Assembly (NCBI RefSeq): GCF_037038585.1
Contig: NC_092525.1
Coordinates: 31,584,367-31,648,366, forward strand
Source of the DNA: Patagioenas fasciata
Taxonomy: Eukaryota > Chordata > Aves > Columbiformes > Columbidae
Length of the DNA: 64,000 nt
Direction: 5' to 3'
The position numbers and the translations under genes are program-made. Positions 50,941 through 62,039 of this stretch are shown piece after piece. The first letter of the stretch is position 1; each line of letters opens with the position of its first letter. The notes below the pieces were generated by a model, which saw only the letters and a list, made by a program, of their open reading frames with translations, did no database searches and was not told the DNA's origin.

Positions 50941-51370
50941 CCATGAAAATATTCTCAACAGAGAACACTATTTTTAAACAAAGCATTTAACATTTAGGAA
51001 ATCAACTTGTGCACAAAAAAAGGATTAAAAATTACTGGAAAGTGTAAGATTCTTTAAGACAACTCACATTCAGAATTTTAGAATAAGTGATTTATAACTA
51101 GCTGTGCAAGTACAAATGTTTTTTCCCCCCTATCTTTAATAACCCTCATACAAGTTGCACTATCCCTCGTGAAAGCAACCTGCCTCCAAAGGAAGCAAAT
51201 CCTGGTTTTGGAAAAACAAACAGTAGCGTGAAAAGAACATTTAGTCCTTTACCAGGAAGTGTTATTACTGACCTGCAAGGCTGTTAGCCAGGCAAACCAC
51301 AGGCCCTTTAGCAGAAAATACACAGATCACATTTCCTCCTTTTCTCTAACTTTAAAATAAAAAAAGCACT

Positions 51371-51432
51371 AGATTTTAAAACAAAAACCAAAAAAACCCC
51401 AACAGCCCCCCAAAAAGACCCCAAACCCAAAA
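51371..51432 (+). repeat. A/C-rich simple tract
   Basis: Mixed runs of A and C (AAACC, CCCC, AAAACC) extend over about 60 bp within the FNBP1L 3' UTR. In the transcript it is G/T(U)-rich. Confidence 0.85.
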
Positions 51433-54226
51433 AACTACCTAAGTAGTTTTGTCAGTATTGAGTAATGTCACATTATTATATAAATAACCCTGTATACAAG
51501 CTCCAAAAATCTAAACTTTAGAGTTTAACAGCCCCCATAATACACTAGGTCAAGCTGTGTAATAGTGGTATACGTAACAAAAGGAAGAAACCTCTACGCA
51601 AGTCACTCAAATCAGTTTTACTGGTAGTACAGTTCCTAATAACACTGAAATTAAAAAGAATCCAGCACTGCTGCATCCAAATATTGCTTCAGACCCCAGA
51701 AAAACAGGATGTTTTGATTATTATTTCATTTCCCTGAACAGCAGGTGGCTGGGTCGATAAGCTTGCCTTGATACAAGTATCCCTCCCCCCAACATCTCTA
51801 GTCTAGTCTAATTCACCCTAATATCACCCTAATAAATCAGATATTATGTATTTTTTAATAGAACCACAAATGGGAGGCAAGACAACATAAGCAATAGGGG
51901 CACTGCAGACAACTATATTTACACGTATAAACATATCCAAATTTCAATTGTTTACAAGTAAAAGTGCACATAGATCATTACGAAGTATCACTCAAATTTC
52001 AACTGGTCCATACAATGAAGCGTCACCTGGAAATGGACTAGCACTGCAGTAATTAAAGTTGGAACTTCATAGCGGAAAAACTAAAAGACAGTTTCCATAA
52101 AAAATATTTTAAAAATATAAAGTCAAATGAAGAGATACACGTTTCAATGTATAAAATTCATCATGCACCATGTATCCAGTAAAGTAGAGCTCTAGAAAAC
52201 ACCTACCGTGGCTACCTCAGCAGCTGCAGCACTGTGAAAAGAGCTGAGACACAAAGCCCTTTGTGGGATACTGTAAGTGGTAGTGTTGGCAAACAACAGA
52301 TTTAGGCACTCTAGTTTAAGGCAGCATTTGAATTGCAAGTGGTTGACTTCTGAAAACAGTCATTAGCTTGCAGTGGTGAATCTCTCTGGTGGTGTTCTGG
52401 TTTTTCAGTGCTCACAACAGGTTACTGAAGTGCTGAAGATGGACCACAGTTCTAGGAGTTTCTCTTGATTGCATTGTAGGCTAGAGCTGAGATATATTTT
52501 ACTTCCCCAAAACAAGACAAATACATTATGGTCTCTTATCAGTTATGTCAAAAACTGGAATGTAATGATGGTTGCAGTGGTAGAGTTATAGCAGCATACA
52601 TGGATACTGGGATGAAACTCTAGTGCTGAAGATATTTAAACAAAATGATCTGTTACAAAATAAGACAAGCAATGATGGCAAAGTGTTATGCAGACATGCC
52701 TGACTTGTCCTAGGCATGCAGGAGGAGGTTAAGGGCGAGCATGGAGGTGGCACAGGCAGATTGATAACTGACGTATGGCTCTAAATGACTGCCAATTAAA
52801 ATGAGTTGGAAAATAACATAATTGAGATAGTCAGAACATAGCACAAGCTAAAATATAGTTTGTGCATCTGGGACAACCTAGGACAATGAAAATAAAGCAA
52901 TTTTAGGAGCAGTAGCCTTTTTACTGTGGTAGTGGAACTCTCTTTTCCTGTACAAATTGAAGAATTTGTAATACATCCTTACCTATGTATGGAGGTGCTA
53001 AGATGTTAGTGACTAAATGTATGTCTGCATGCATTCATGCAACTAGCTCTTCCCCTTGGGCCTCCCAGTCTACTACCCCACACCCTCCCACCCCCCCAGC
53101 AGCTGCATGTAACCTCCTCCTTCAAGATCTCGCCCATTTTCTCAGAAACCCGCTTCAGGAACCTGCAGTCCAAGAGGAAAAAGAAAAGAACAAAGTTACT
53201 GAAGGCCTTTAGAAGACAGAGAAGCGTGCTCAGTTCTAACAGGCCAGTCTCAGTGGCTGTGCATTAGCCTTGTACTTAATTCCACAAACTCTCATTAGAA
53301 ATACAAGCCACAGGTTTTAGATTAGATTTTTTTTTCCTAGTAATCAGGTAGTGCAATGTAGTTTCCAGTCCTCAGTGATTTAACAGTGAGGGAATTACTG
53401 TACATTTATGACCTTGATTTCACACTAAACATGACACAATTAAAAGACTTAGCTTACAGGCACATATGAAAAATATAAAATCATTCCCTTTTCAGGAGCA
53501 GAGAGAGGTTTCAGTAACACATTGAGCATTACACGTGGTCTCTTTTTTGTTTGTTCACGGTATCTAGAGTTAAAACAATGAATTTGTGTCCAATACACAA
53601 CATTCTACATTACAAGTACTGAAAAGGAAGGAGAGAGGCAGGTCAGTGGACTTTCTGTCCTTCTTAATCATAATGTTTTTTCCTGAGTATTTTTCTTGAG
53701 CTTTCAGAATCAGAAAACATTTTCCTGTTTAAGAAGTGAAAGCTGCCAAGTATTTGCTACGGAAGGAAATTAAATAATTTTCAGTAACTGGGTTCAGTTA
53801 GTTACTACAGGAAAAACCCCTCTGTTTTAAGTATATAGTTTAAGTCATAAGTGGCAACGCTAAATCTGAGAGATCTTTAAAACTAAGTAATTTTTCAGTT
53901 CTCTATAAAAACAAAGTATGTTCTATAGAACAATCAGGAAACCTCGTCTTTTTCAGTGAAATAGCTGAATTGGATTTAGTGATTTTTTAAAGCAGGAACA
54001 CAAAGTCAGTTAAACTGAGCAGAAGACTTTGGTCAAAATTACAGACCAGCGTAAGATGCATAATTTAATGTGGTCATCTCTGAAAAAAACTATGGCAAAC
54101 TCACATTGCAAACAACAGACCATTGCTGACTTCTGATATTCAAACGTTTTCCATGAACCTGTGTAACTTACTGTTTTTCCACTATTTTCCCTGGGGAATG
54201 TACAACTGAAAGCTGCCAGTTTACTG

Positions 54227-54405
54227 TTAGATATAGGTTACTGCACCTTTGCTGTTTTTCTCTAGCGTTACATCTATATATGATGTTGGCACATAGCCTT
54301 CCTCTCCATTATGTCTTCGAGCTCTTGTCCACCCATCTCCTTTGTCCTCCTCAATAATGTACAAAATCTCCCCTTCTTTCATTGCTAGAGTGCCTTCGTT
54401 ATGAC
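54227..54405 (-). CDS. FNBP1L: FNBP1L terminal coding exon, SH3 domain
   Basis: The acceptor is TTTTTTCCCAG. It reads (G)[58 protein letters not shown] and a stop at 54229-54227. The SH3 signature residues are visible: the acidic RT-loop EG..., the specificity-pocket Trp in GDGW, and the ALYDY-partner PTSYI. The last four residues, VTYI, fit a class I PDZ ligand (T at -2, I at 0). Confidence 0.97.
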
Positions 54406-57400
54406 CTGGGAAAAAACAAGAGGCAAAGAAGTCTCAATGTTCATTCAGAATTTCAAGTCATCTTTTTCCCATCTTTTTCCAAATTATATATAAATGGAAA
54501 GAACCAAAAATCTGTGCACAAGAACATATAGCCAAACAGGCTTACAGACAAAAACCTAGTTCAACTTGTAAAGCTGAATATTTGCCAGTAGCTGTATTAA
54601 TATTTATTTTAGAACAGCACAAAAGTACTGCTCATGAATTACAGTGATTTATAAAATACCTCCAGTGATCTTGTGAGCAACTAGTTGCTCATACAACTTA
54701 ATTTACTTTAAATCATTTCACCCGTCTTCTCTATAACAAATAATCCATATCTTACAGTCAAGTTGCCTTATACTGAAGGAATCACAGTGCATGTTGTTAA
54801 TCTTACCATCAAATGGATATATTGCCTTGCAATGTCCTATCGCTGGTAATGGATCGTCATCTTCAAACTCATCATCAAACTCATTTGGATGTGCATGTTG
54901 CTGCGGTGGGCCTCGAACTTCCTGATTGGCATCATCCGTGTAACTCCCTTCAGGGCTATAATGCAAGGACAGAGGATGAGGACTCCTCAGAGTTCCGTAT
55001 GCTAAAACTCAGAACATACAGGAACTGCAGAAAGGGTGATGACTGAATTCTGCTACAAAACAAACATAAATTTGACATACCTGTTTCTATAGAACTTGGA
55101 AAACTGGATAAGGCTTTTGCAATGGAGTAAGATAGCTTTAAAAGGTACTGCTATTTAACAAGTAGGTGTTTTGATAAGACTCGCTGTTTTTTAATGTTAC
55201 CATAATGACATGAAGTGATGTCTAGAATTCAGAACCAGTAATACTTCCCTTTAGAAGGACATAAACTTTCAGTAGTTAAGTAACAACCATCGTCTACAGT
55301 TAATTGTAAAAGTGATGGACTGACTGTAGCGTAAGATATAAGCAGTAGAGATAGAATAGTGACCTCTCTCTGCCCTGTGTTACAAGGTGGTTGATATCAC
55401 TGCTGTGCCGCCTGTCGCTTCTGGCCGCGACTTTACCTTCAACTTCAGAGAGCCAGGCCTTGGGGAAAAAAGACAAATATTGGTGTCAAATAAACCAATT
55501 CTAAACCAGTAAACACCGTTTAACAAATGCACTTAACTGCATGCAGTTTATTTGTCAGTACACAGCCACGCAGAGGCTGCATTCACATCTGAAAGCTCAT
55601 AATTACTTCACATGAAGTATGAACCTATCCTATACTTCATACTAATGTTAAGGAAAAAGAATAATCTTCACTCGCATATGAACTTCAGAATAAGTGATTA
55701 ATAAGACATTCTTCTAAACAGTTTACAGCTTTAATAATGTTCATCCTTATTCTAGCTAGATGAACACACTTGAAAATATGACACCTGACCAAAATGGTAT
55801 CAGGAGTACTTTCTTAAATTGTTTTTCCGAGTGTTTTAACCCATAAAACAAACTACAATTTTACCACTCATTTACATTTTCCACAGAATTGTTTTAGAGT
55901 CTAACCTCATTCTTGTGTATTTCCATCCGAAGACGGTCCATGTTGCTCATAGTCTCAGTTAATTTTGGTTGCAAACTGCTCGGATCACCCATCTGGGGAT
56001 TTTTCTCATAAACATCCTTCATTTTGATGAGAGCATCTCTGAAAATATACAAAACCCATCAATAAGTATAAAAATTACATTCATCTCCACTGATTCATTA
56101 AAATTAATGTTTATGTGTGAGGGATCCTGACCCACGTTTAGATACTACACACAGACATGAAGTACTACTGCTTCGCACACCACACCTCAATCTTTTTCCC
56201 ATTCTGTCACCTCAGCACTTTGCCTTCCTTTCTTGTGTTGCACACAAGGACTCTGGCTGTTGACTCTTCTCTATCCAGTCTCAATACTGTTTCCCCATAC
56301 TGCTTCTTATACACAACTCCCTAAATATTAATAGTGTTCTTCTCTAAGTTGCAGCCCTCTTGCTCAACAGACCTATGCACTGACTTCTTTTTTTATAATG
56401 CATGCTTTTAGATCCAATATTTCCTGTGCATGGACAGCATCAAAATGCATATTACAGTAATGCAGAAGGAAGCGCCGCTAACAGATCCTACATACAATAA
56501 ACCATGAACCAAAAAATGCTTTCTAATAGCCTGGACTAGCAGCACTGTTGGCTTAGGTAGGGAACTTCAAAAGAAACAGACAGAGAAAGAATCACAACAA
56601 AACTCCAAAAAATGCACTCACTTTTGGTCTGTTTCCTTCTGTAGTTCTCTGTTGAGTTCATCAATTCTCTGTTGCAGTTTCTTGCGTCTTTGTTCTGGAG
56701 GGAGATGGCTGAAGTCTTCTAGTGCAGGGCCCTGCAAGTAGAAATACTATTGAACAAGCGACACGCACTATTAGGACAGCTGAACTGACATACCCACAGA
56801 CGGACAGAGTTCACTGGAAGCAGGATGGACCTTCTGAAAACCTCTACTTGACACACAGCTCTATAAAGGGCCACAACAGAATAAATGCATGTTCTTGCTG
56901 CCAGATGGTACTCACTCATTCAAGGTTCTTTCTGCCTCCTGTAACAGTTGGCTCACCAATGTCAGTCAAAATTTGTAGACTTAATGATTTTTCTGAAAAG
57001 GTGAGCTAGGTACCTACTCTTGTATCCACTGCACTTAAAGCAGGTTTAGAAAGTACAGAATTTAATTACTACAGAGCAATTTCAGAAAAAAAAAAAAAAT
57101 CTAAGATGTGTATATAACCATAACATATATATAACTGATTCTGTCTCTGGAGTGTGTATTCTATGGCGATTTGGATGCTATCAAAAGAAAAATACTACAT
57201 TTTGGATCCTCATTCCACAGTAGTATTATAGTTCTCTCCTAGAAATTCAGCAATCTTACTCGCAAAGATACTGCAAAGTTCTTAGGAAGTTCTGATGCAT
57301 TTTACCTCAAGTAAAACTAGTTCAGAGCACAGGAAAAGCCTTTATAACATTAACATTAAATTCATTAGTCTCAATGAAAACTTGCTCAAATATTCCAATT

Positions 57401-60400
57401 CATCTTTTTCATTATAAAAAATGACATTTCCATGGGGAAAACAACGTCCTCCTTTCAAACTTCTTAAATTTTTTATTAAACAACAACAAACCCAAAACAA
57501 CAAAAAACCCCAAACACAAAACAAACAAACCCCACACCGCTTATTGTTATGAGTCCAAATCTGCAAAGGTTTGATTGCAAACTTGTGCCAAGATTATAAA
57601 CAGGATGAAGGACCTGGGTGTGAAAAGCATGGGAAGACATTTTTACATATATTGTAACTTCATTATGAAAAGTCTTCCCCTCAGGGTGACAGACACAACT
57701 GGTGTTAAGAAGGAACACTGGTACATGTCTCACTAGCAGGGAGCTAAGTTACATTCTTTGTGTCCTCACTGCCTAAGAAAGTTGGTTTCAGCACAAGAAA
57801 CCCACTTGCCCTCACAGTACCCCCTGTGGAGGCAAAACCAACTGGACAGCATTGATTCTGGCAAGAGGAAACTTGACAGTCAAGATGGTGCCACGAGCAG
57901 CCTTAGGCTCAGCTTCTTCTAATACCCCCTCTTCCTCTCAAGCTCCTCTTGCCCCTCAACTTTTTGGTTCTTTTGCACTTGTAAAATCATAATCTCGCTG
58001 CTTTTAAAGAAGAGTATACAACACAACACAAAAGGAGGGAAATCAAGATATGATGTTTCCAAAATAAAGCAGGAGTGTTTCTTTCTGGAGGAAAAAAAAA
58101 TAATTAAAATCCTTTCAGGTGCTTTTACATACTACAAAGAAACAAAAAGACAATCACATCCTCTGAATCATTCTTCCTTACAGGACAGTTAAAACCAGCA
58201 ATCATCAGAAGAACAGAGGTCTTTTCCTGAATTTTTACTGACTTACTCTGCAAAACAACGGTATTAATTAAGGTGTGGTTTTCATTTAATGTAACAGCTT
58301 TCTAATATTTCTAAGGATACAGGATCATCCTCCCCTGTGATGTTTTGGTTGAATTCAAAGGAGTGAATTTTGCAGTATTCAATACTTCTCCTTTGCACAT
58401 TTTTTATAATCTTTTCATATACCTATTTTATGCTGCCTTATCCATTTCCCTGCAAAGAGAAATCACCAAGTATTTCCACCAAGACCAACTCGTGAATACT
58501 GGTCACCCCTAAAATTCAAAAATGACAGACTCAGTTGCAGCCAGATTGCAAGTCTAATTATTTTACATTAAGCATGGATGATTAAGAAGACTGTGCATAT
58601 GAGTGGAAAATCTGAAGATGTATTTCAGCACCTGACTTAAAGCAGTTATGATATGGAAACACTGTCATAAGATTACTTTCATGCTATCTTAGCAGAAGTA
58701 CAGCAGACAGATCAGCACACGGGCTTACCATCTTCACCGACCACTGCACAGTTCATTTGAAAACAGAAAGAAACGGGAAATTATTCACATGCAATGACCA
58801 GTTACAAAATGATTAATGCCTAAAAATGTATCTTTAAAAGATTACTTCATGATTAAAATTTTAATTTATAAAATTATATTTACTGTGATCACAAAAGCAA
58901 AATAGAATAATCAGAAATGCCGCTTTAAGAATTACTGATTTAAAAATTACTAGGTGATAACGGGTAGTTTAACTTATGAATTCTAATACACAACTTCATT
59001 AAACTGGTTTTGAATTTTAGTGTTTCGAATAATATGCTAAAGAATTTCTATAGTAGGAGGAGAAACAAACACACAGCCAACACTGCACAAAAGAACAGTA
59101 GATGATGATGAAGGACTGGTCAGCCATATGCAAATAATTAGTTCATTATAGCTATCAGTGCACTACCACTGCTTTTACAAACTTAATTTTTACAATGTAT
59201 TTATTATCACAGGAGAACTAGAATAAACAAAGGTCATTTTCAAGTTTAGAAGTTAGTAATTTTACTTTCTGAAAACAGCTGCTATCCTAGAAATGTTTTA
59301 GTCCAGATAAAAATAAAGACATTTAAAGAGTAAAGACTTTATCCTTACGAGGAAGCAAATAAAACATGGAATGCCAGATATCATATCTTGGGCTTAACAT
59401 TCACAGCATTTAGAAGATCTAGTATCTTTTCAATGACTTCGGATAACTCTTTCCAGAGGAACACCAAGGAACTTAGGAGATAGAAATCTCCAACATATTT
59501 ATGACCCTCAGCAGTTGTTAGGGACTGGGGCACACACAAAATTAGAATTTCTAGCAATGAAGAAAATAAAGCACCTTGACAAATGATCCTTTGGTAGAAA
59601 CCTCAATAAAGTCCAAAGATGTAAAATGGCTACAGAATAAACTTCTTGTTCCCTTTAGAAAGATTCTTCCAAGAAGACACAAGTAAGGTTTACGTATCAT
59701 TGCTGACGATGCATCTATTTATGTATCAAGTGGCACTGAGCACAGGTATCTCATGAGCACTGTCTGGAAACGTTAAGATTTCAAAGGATGAGCAGCAGTG
59801 TGTAGCAGCAGCGCTCGCAAAACCAGGTACGCTCGCTTACACCTCAAGCCTTTTTTCAGTAACCTATTCTAGAGCACATGAAGCCCAGATCGAGGACAGG
59901 CTGGTTTTGTCATCGCCAGTGCCTTGAGGAAAATCTTGTGCAGGGCACGTTAAACACACTAAGCAGGGTGGTTCCTGTCTGGTCGGTACCAATTCATGGA
60001 TAAATCTCGGTAGAAGCAGCAGCGAAGGTAATACCATTTGGTAGTTCTGCATGTCAGTACCACTTTGATGTGATTTTCCAGGGACAAAACTGTGGAAACC
60101 ACCATCAGGTACTAGCAACTATTAGGCACTGAATAAAGATACATTATAAAGACTGATCAATGAGATTAAACAAATCTATTAGAATTAGAGTATATATTCA
60201 AGTCAAAAAGGACTCGATATGTGATAATGTGATGTCTGCTAAAACGCTAGCAAGGAATTTCAAAATATATAAAAATCAGATTTTCATCCTGAAGATTTAC
60301 AGATATTAACTTTTTGATATTGTGTGATATCTGAGTTAATCCAGATCTGTAAGATACTAGTGATCCTTGCTAATTTTATGGAATACTACTATATTCAATC

Positions 60401-62039
60401 CATTAACTTTTGCGACATGAACAATGAACTGCAAGAATTAAAAAGTTCAATAAAAATATAGTTTCATTTTCCATTAGCATTCTGTAGTTGTTAGGAGATG
60501 ATCTTTTGCTTCAGCCAGAGGTTATAGAACTCCTGTTATTACAAGGTGTCAATACATTTAGTGATCAACAAAAAGGAGGTGTGATCAAGACGTGTGCCAT
60601 TTCAACAACCACCTAATCCAGAGAGTTCCTCACTAAGTACTAAAGAAGAAACATTATATTTATGACCAGAACAAATTATGAAATAAGTGACTCAGAAAGG
60701 GAAAGTAAAAACTGTCCTCAATCATTATGTAGAGGACCATAAGAATTTTCTAAAAAATGGTGGTGGTAGAAAGGGTCTTTCCAAGATATCTAGGGGCCTG
60801 AGATAAGATGCCGCAACATGACCTAATGAGAAAGAAAGTAAGTTTTAAGTGTAACTCATTATATTTCAGAATGACAGCAAGGGAGCCTCTAAATCATTAA
60901 CTTACTGCAATATAACATCGTTGTACTTTGATCTCCACACTATGTCAACAGTAGTGAGCCATTCTTGGTACACATGAGACAGCAAGTCAATATCATTTTC
61001 AAATATCAGAAAATAATGAATTATATGTAATCAAATGCATCCAATTATCTCATTACTTGGATCAATAAATATCATAAAATGTACAGAAACTGGGCGGCCT
61101 ACGTTTCAATGACATAAAAAGGAAGTGCCAGTACATTTATCACTAGTGCTATAGATGTTGATAGGAAACCACTTAACATTCCTCTTTGTCTTCCAAACAA
61201 ATTCTTTTTGCAGAATATGCCACTATAAATTAGTGAATGAATTGATAAATCTCAGAAGGTGGCATTTGGTATTAATTTTTCAATTATTTTACCCAAAAGG
61301 ACCTTGGACAAACAAGAACAATTTATTAATCAGAAAATATATTAAAATTATGATGTTTCAAAAATCAGTACTTCAAAATCTGCAAGCACCATGTGCTATA
61401 GCATTTGATGTACAAAAGAAATGAAATTTTTCCCTTCTTAGTTCAGTGTCTTGTAAACAACTACTATTATTTCAATTAAAAGTCAGCAAATAGACATCTG
61501 ATGTGTCAGATAATCTTTGTGGTGACTATATACCCAATGATAAATTACTGCAAAAATATGTTACATGATGGTAGGAAAACATTTGTGAGTGTGAACAACG
61601 ATGAAGAAAGGTATCAAATACATGCTGAGCACCCTCTTTATAACACCTTCCTTTTCGGCACAAGTATTTGGAATGCAGTGTATTTCTATTTTATTTTATT
61701 ATTAACCTGTTGGTAAGTTCTGTATAATAAGAAACAAAGTATCCTAACAGTGACCTTGTAGCTGAAGTGTTTTTTTTTAACAAAGTAGCCTTATAATGAG
61801 GGTGAGGAGCATTAGAAAAGCCACATCACAAACACACTGTTCATAGCCCATCATGCATTTCAACTTGTTATCAAACTTACCCCTCTTTTGAGGCTTCTGA
61901 AAGAAGGAATTCTGGGCTTCCCTGTTTTTATGTCATTCATGCAATAATGCACTGGTTCAATGGAGAATATGGGATACTGGGACCCATTAGGAGTACTGGA
62001 TGTGTATAAACTAGTAGGGGTTAGGGGCGGGGATTGTGG
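54227..62039 (-). CDS. FNBP1L: FNBP1L (TOCA-1), seven C-terminal coding exons, 5' incomplete
   Basis: FNBP1L is an F-BAR/HR1/SH3 adaptor that senses membrane curvature, binds active Cdc42 and activates N-WASP-WIP for actin assembly in endocytosis, filopodia and autophagy. In transcript order the exons are 62039-61881, 58743-58729, 56731-56622, 56038-55906, 55458-55364, 54955-54807 and 54405-54227. Phases join without a break to give 279 residues and a stop. In the fragment, 1-58 are a linker (cassette plus microexon), about 64-140 form the HR1 coiled coil ([28 protein letters not shown]), 141-208 an acidic linker ([16 protein letters not shown]) and 209-270 the SH3 domain ([31 protein letters not shown]). 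It ends GAVTYI. FBP17 (FNBP1) and TRIP10 were considered; the HR1 and SH3 wording and the [13 protein letters not shown] linker fit FNBP1L. The F-BAR exons lie to the right of the window. Confidence 0.97.
54807..54955 (-). CDS. FNBP1L: FNBP1L coding exon, acidic linker and SH3 start
   Basis: The acceptor is TTGCATTATAG and the donor is TTTGATG|GTAAGA. It reads (S)[39 protein letters not shown] and [10 protein letters not shown]. The acidic [10 protein letters not shown] tract precedes the SH3 strand CKAIYPFDG. Flanking introns are 401 and 408 bp with nothing recognised. Confidence 0.97.
55364..55458 (-). CDS. FNBP1L: FNBP1L coding exon, HR1 end and linker
   Basis: The acceptor is TTCCCCAAG and the donor is GAGAG|GTCACT, which departs from the GTRAGT consensus. 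It reads [20 protein letters not shown] and [11 protein letters not shown] plus two bases of a Ser codon. AWLSEVEG closes the HR1 helix. The weak donor could make this junction sensitive to alternative splicing. Confidence 0.94.
55906..56038 (-). CDS. FNBP1L: FNBP1L coding exon, HR1 domain
   Basis: The acceptor is TATATTTTCAG and the donor is AATGAG|GTTAGA. It reads (K)[39 protein letters not shown] and IHKNE. It is the second half of the Cdc42-binding HR1 coiled coil, including the MGDP turn between the helices. Confidence 0.97.
56622..56731 (-). CDS. FNBP1L: FNBP1L coding exon, HR1 start
   Basis: The acceptor is TACTTGCAG and the donor is CAAAA|GTGAGT. It reads [20 protein letters not shown] and [16 protein letters not shown] plus two bases. 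[11 protein letters not shown] opens the HR1 domain. The exon starts in phase 0, so it can join either the microexon upstream or an earlier exon if the cassette is skipped. The intron on its 3' side is 583 bp with nothing recognised. Confidence 0.97.
56732..58728 (-). other. FNBP1L: FNBP1L intron, 2.0 kb
   Basis: It contains an A/C-rich simple tract (57476-57536; G/T-rich in the transcript) and otherwise AT-rich sequence. No exon or transposon was recognised. Confidence 0.8.
57476..57536 (+). repeat. A/C-rich simple tract
   Basis: AAC, AAAC and CCCAAA units extend over about 60 bp. The FNBP1L sense strand is G/T-rich. Confidence 0.88.
58729..58743 (-). CDS. FNBP1L: FNBP1L 15-nt microexon (WSVKM)
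   Basis: On the minus strand the sequence is AACTGTGCAG, then the five codons TGG TCG GTG AAG ATG, then GTAAGCC. The translation WSVKM fills exactly the gap between ...FRSLKRG and GPALEDF as I remember it in the long human isoform. The paralogue FBP17 has SLKRGLSLKLGATPEDF at this place. The acceptor has a pyrimidine-rich stretch (TTTCTTTCTGTTTTC) and a TGTGC just before the AG, a context like that of neuronal microexons. It is in phase 0-0, so inclusion or skipping keeps the frame. Confidence 0.9.
58744..61880 (-). other. FNBP1L: FNBP1L intron, 3.1 kb
   Basis: No repeat family or exon was recognised. It is AT-rich throughout, with a modestly GC-richer stretch near 59760-60080 that carries only fortuitous open frames. 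Confidence 0.75.
61881..62039 (-). CDS. FNBP1L: FNBP1L cassette exon, linker before HR1 (53 codons)
   Basis: The acceptor is TCCACATTAG and the donor is AGAGGG|GTAAGT. It reads [40 protein letters not shown] and [13 protein letters not shown]. It matches the linker segment of the long human isoform. The exon is symmetric (159 bp, phase 0-0). Pro/Ser-rich at first, it then has a basic SFRSLKRG end. It joins the WSVKM microexon. Confidence 0.93.

Larger units (their letters stand above)
50915..54226 (-). other. FNBP1L: FNBP1L 3' UTR
   Basis: About 3.3 kb of non-coding sequence follows the FNBP1L stop codon on the minus strand, ending 15-25 nt past an AATAAA at 50940-50935. A long 3' UTR is, as I recall, also seen in mammals. 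It includes an A/C-rich simple tract (51371-51432, G/T-rich in the transcript) and otherwise no recognised repeat. Open frames within (for example plus 52985-53267) show no family features. Confidence 0.65.

Noticed and set aside
56719-57009. Open frames on both strands overlapping the FNBP1L HR1 exon boundary
   Set aside because: They run through the acceptor into the intron in the wrong frame; the spliced HR1 reading frame explains the conserved sequence.
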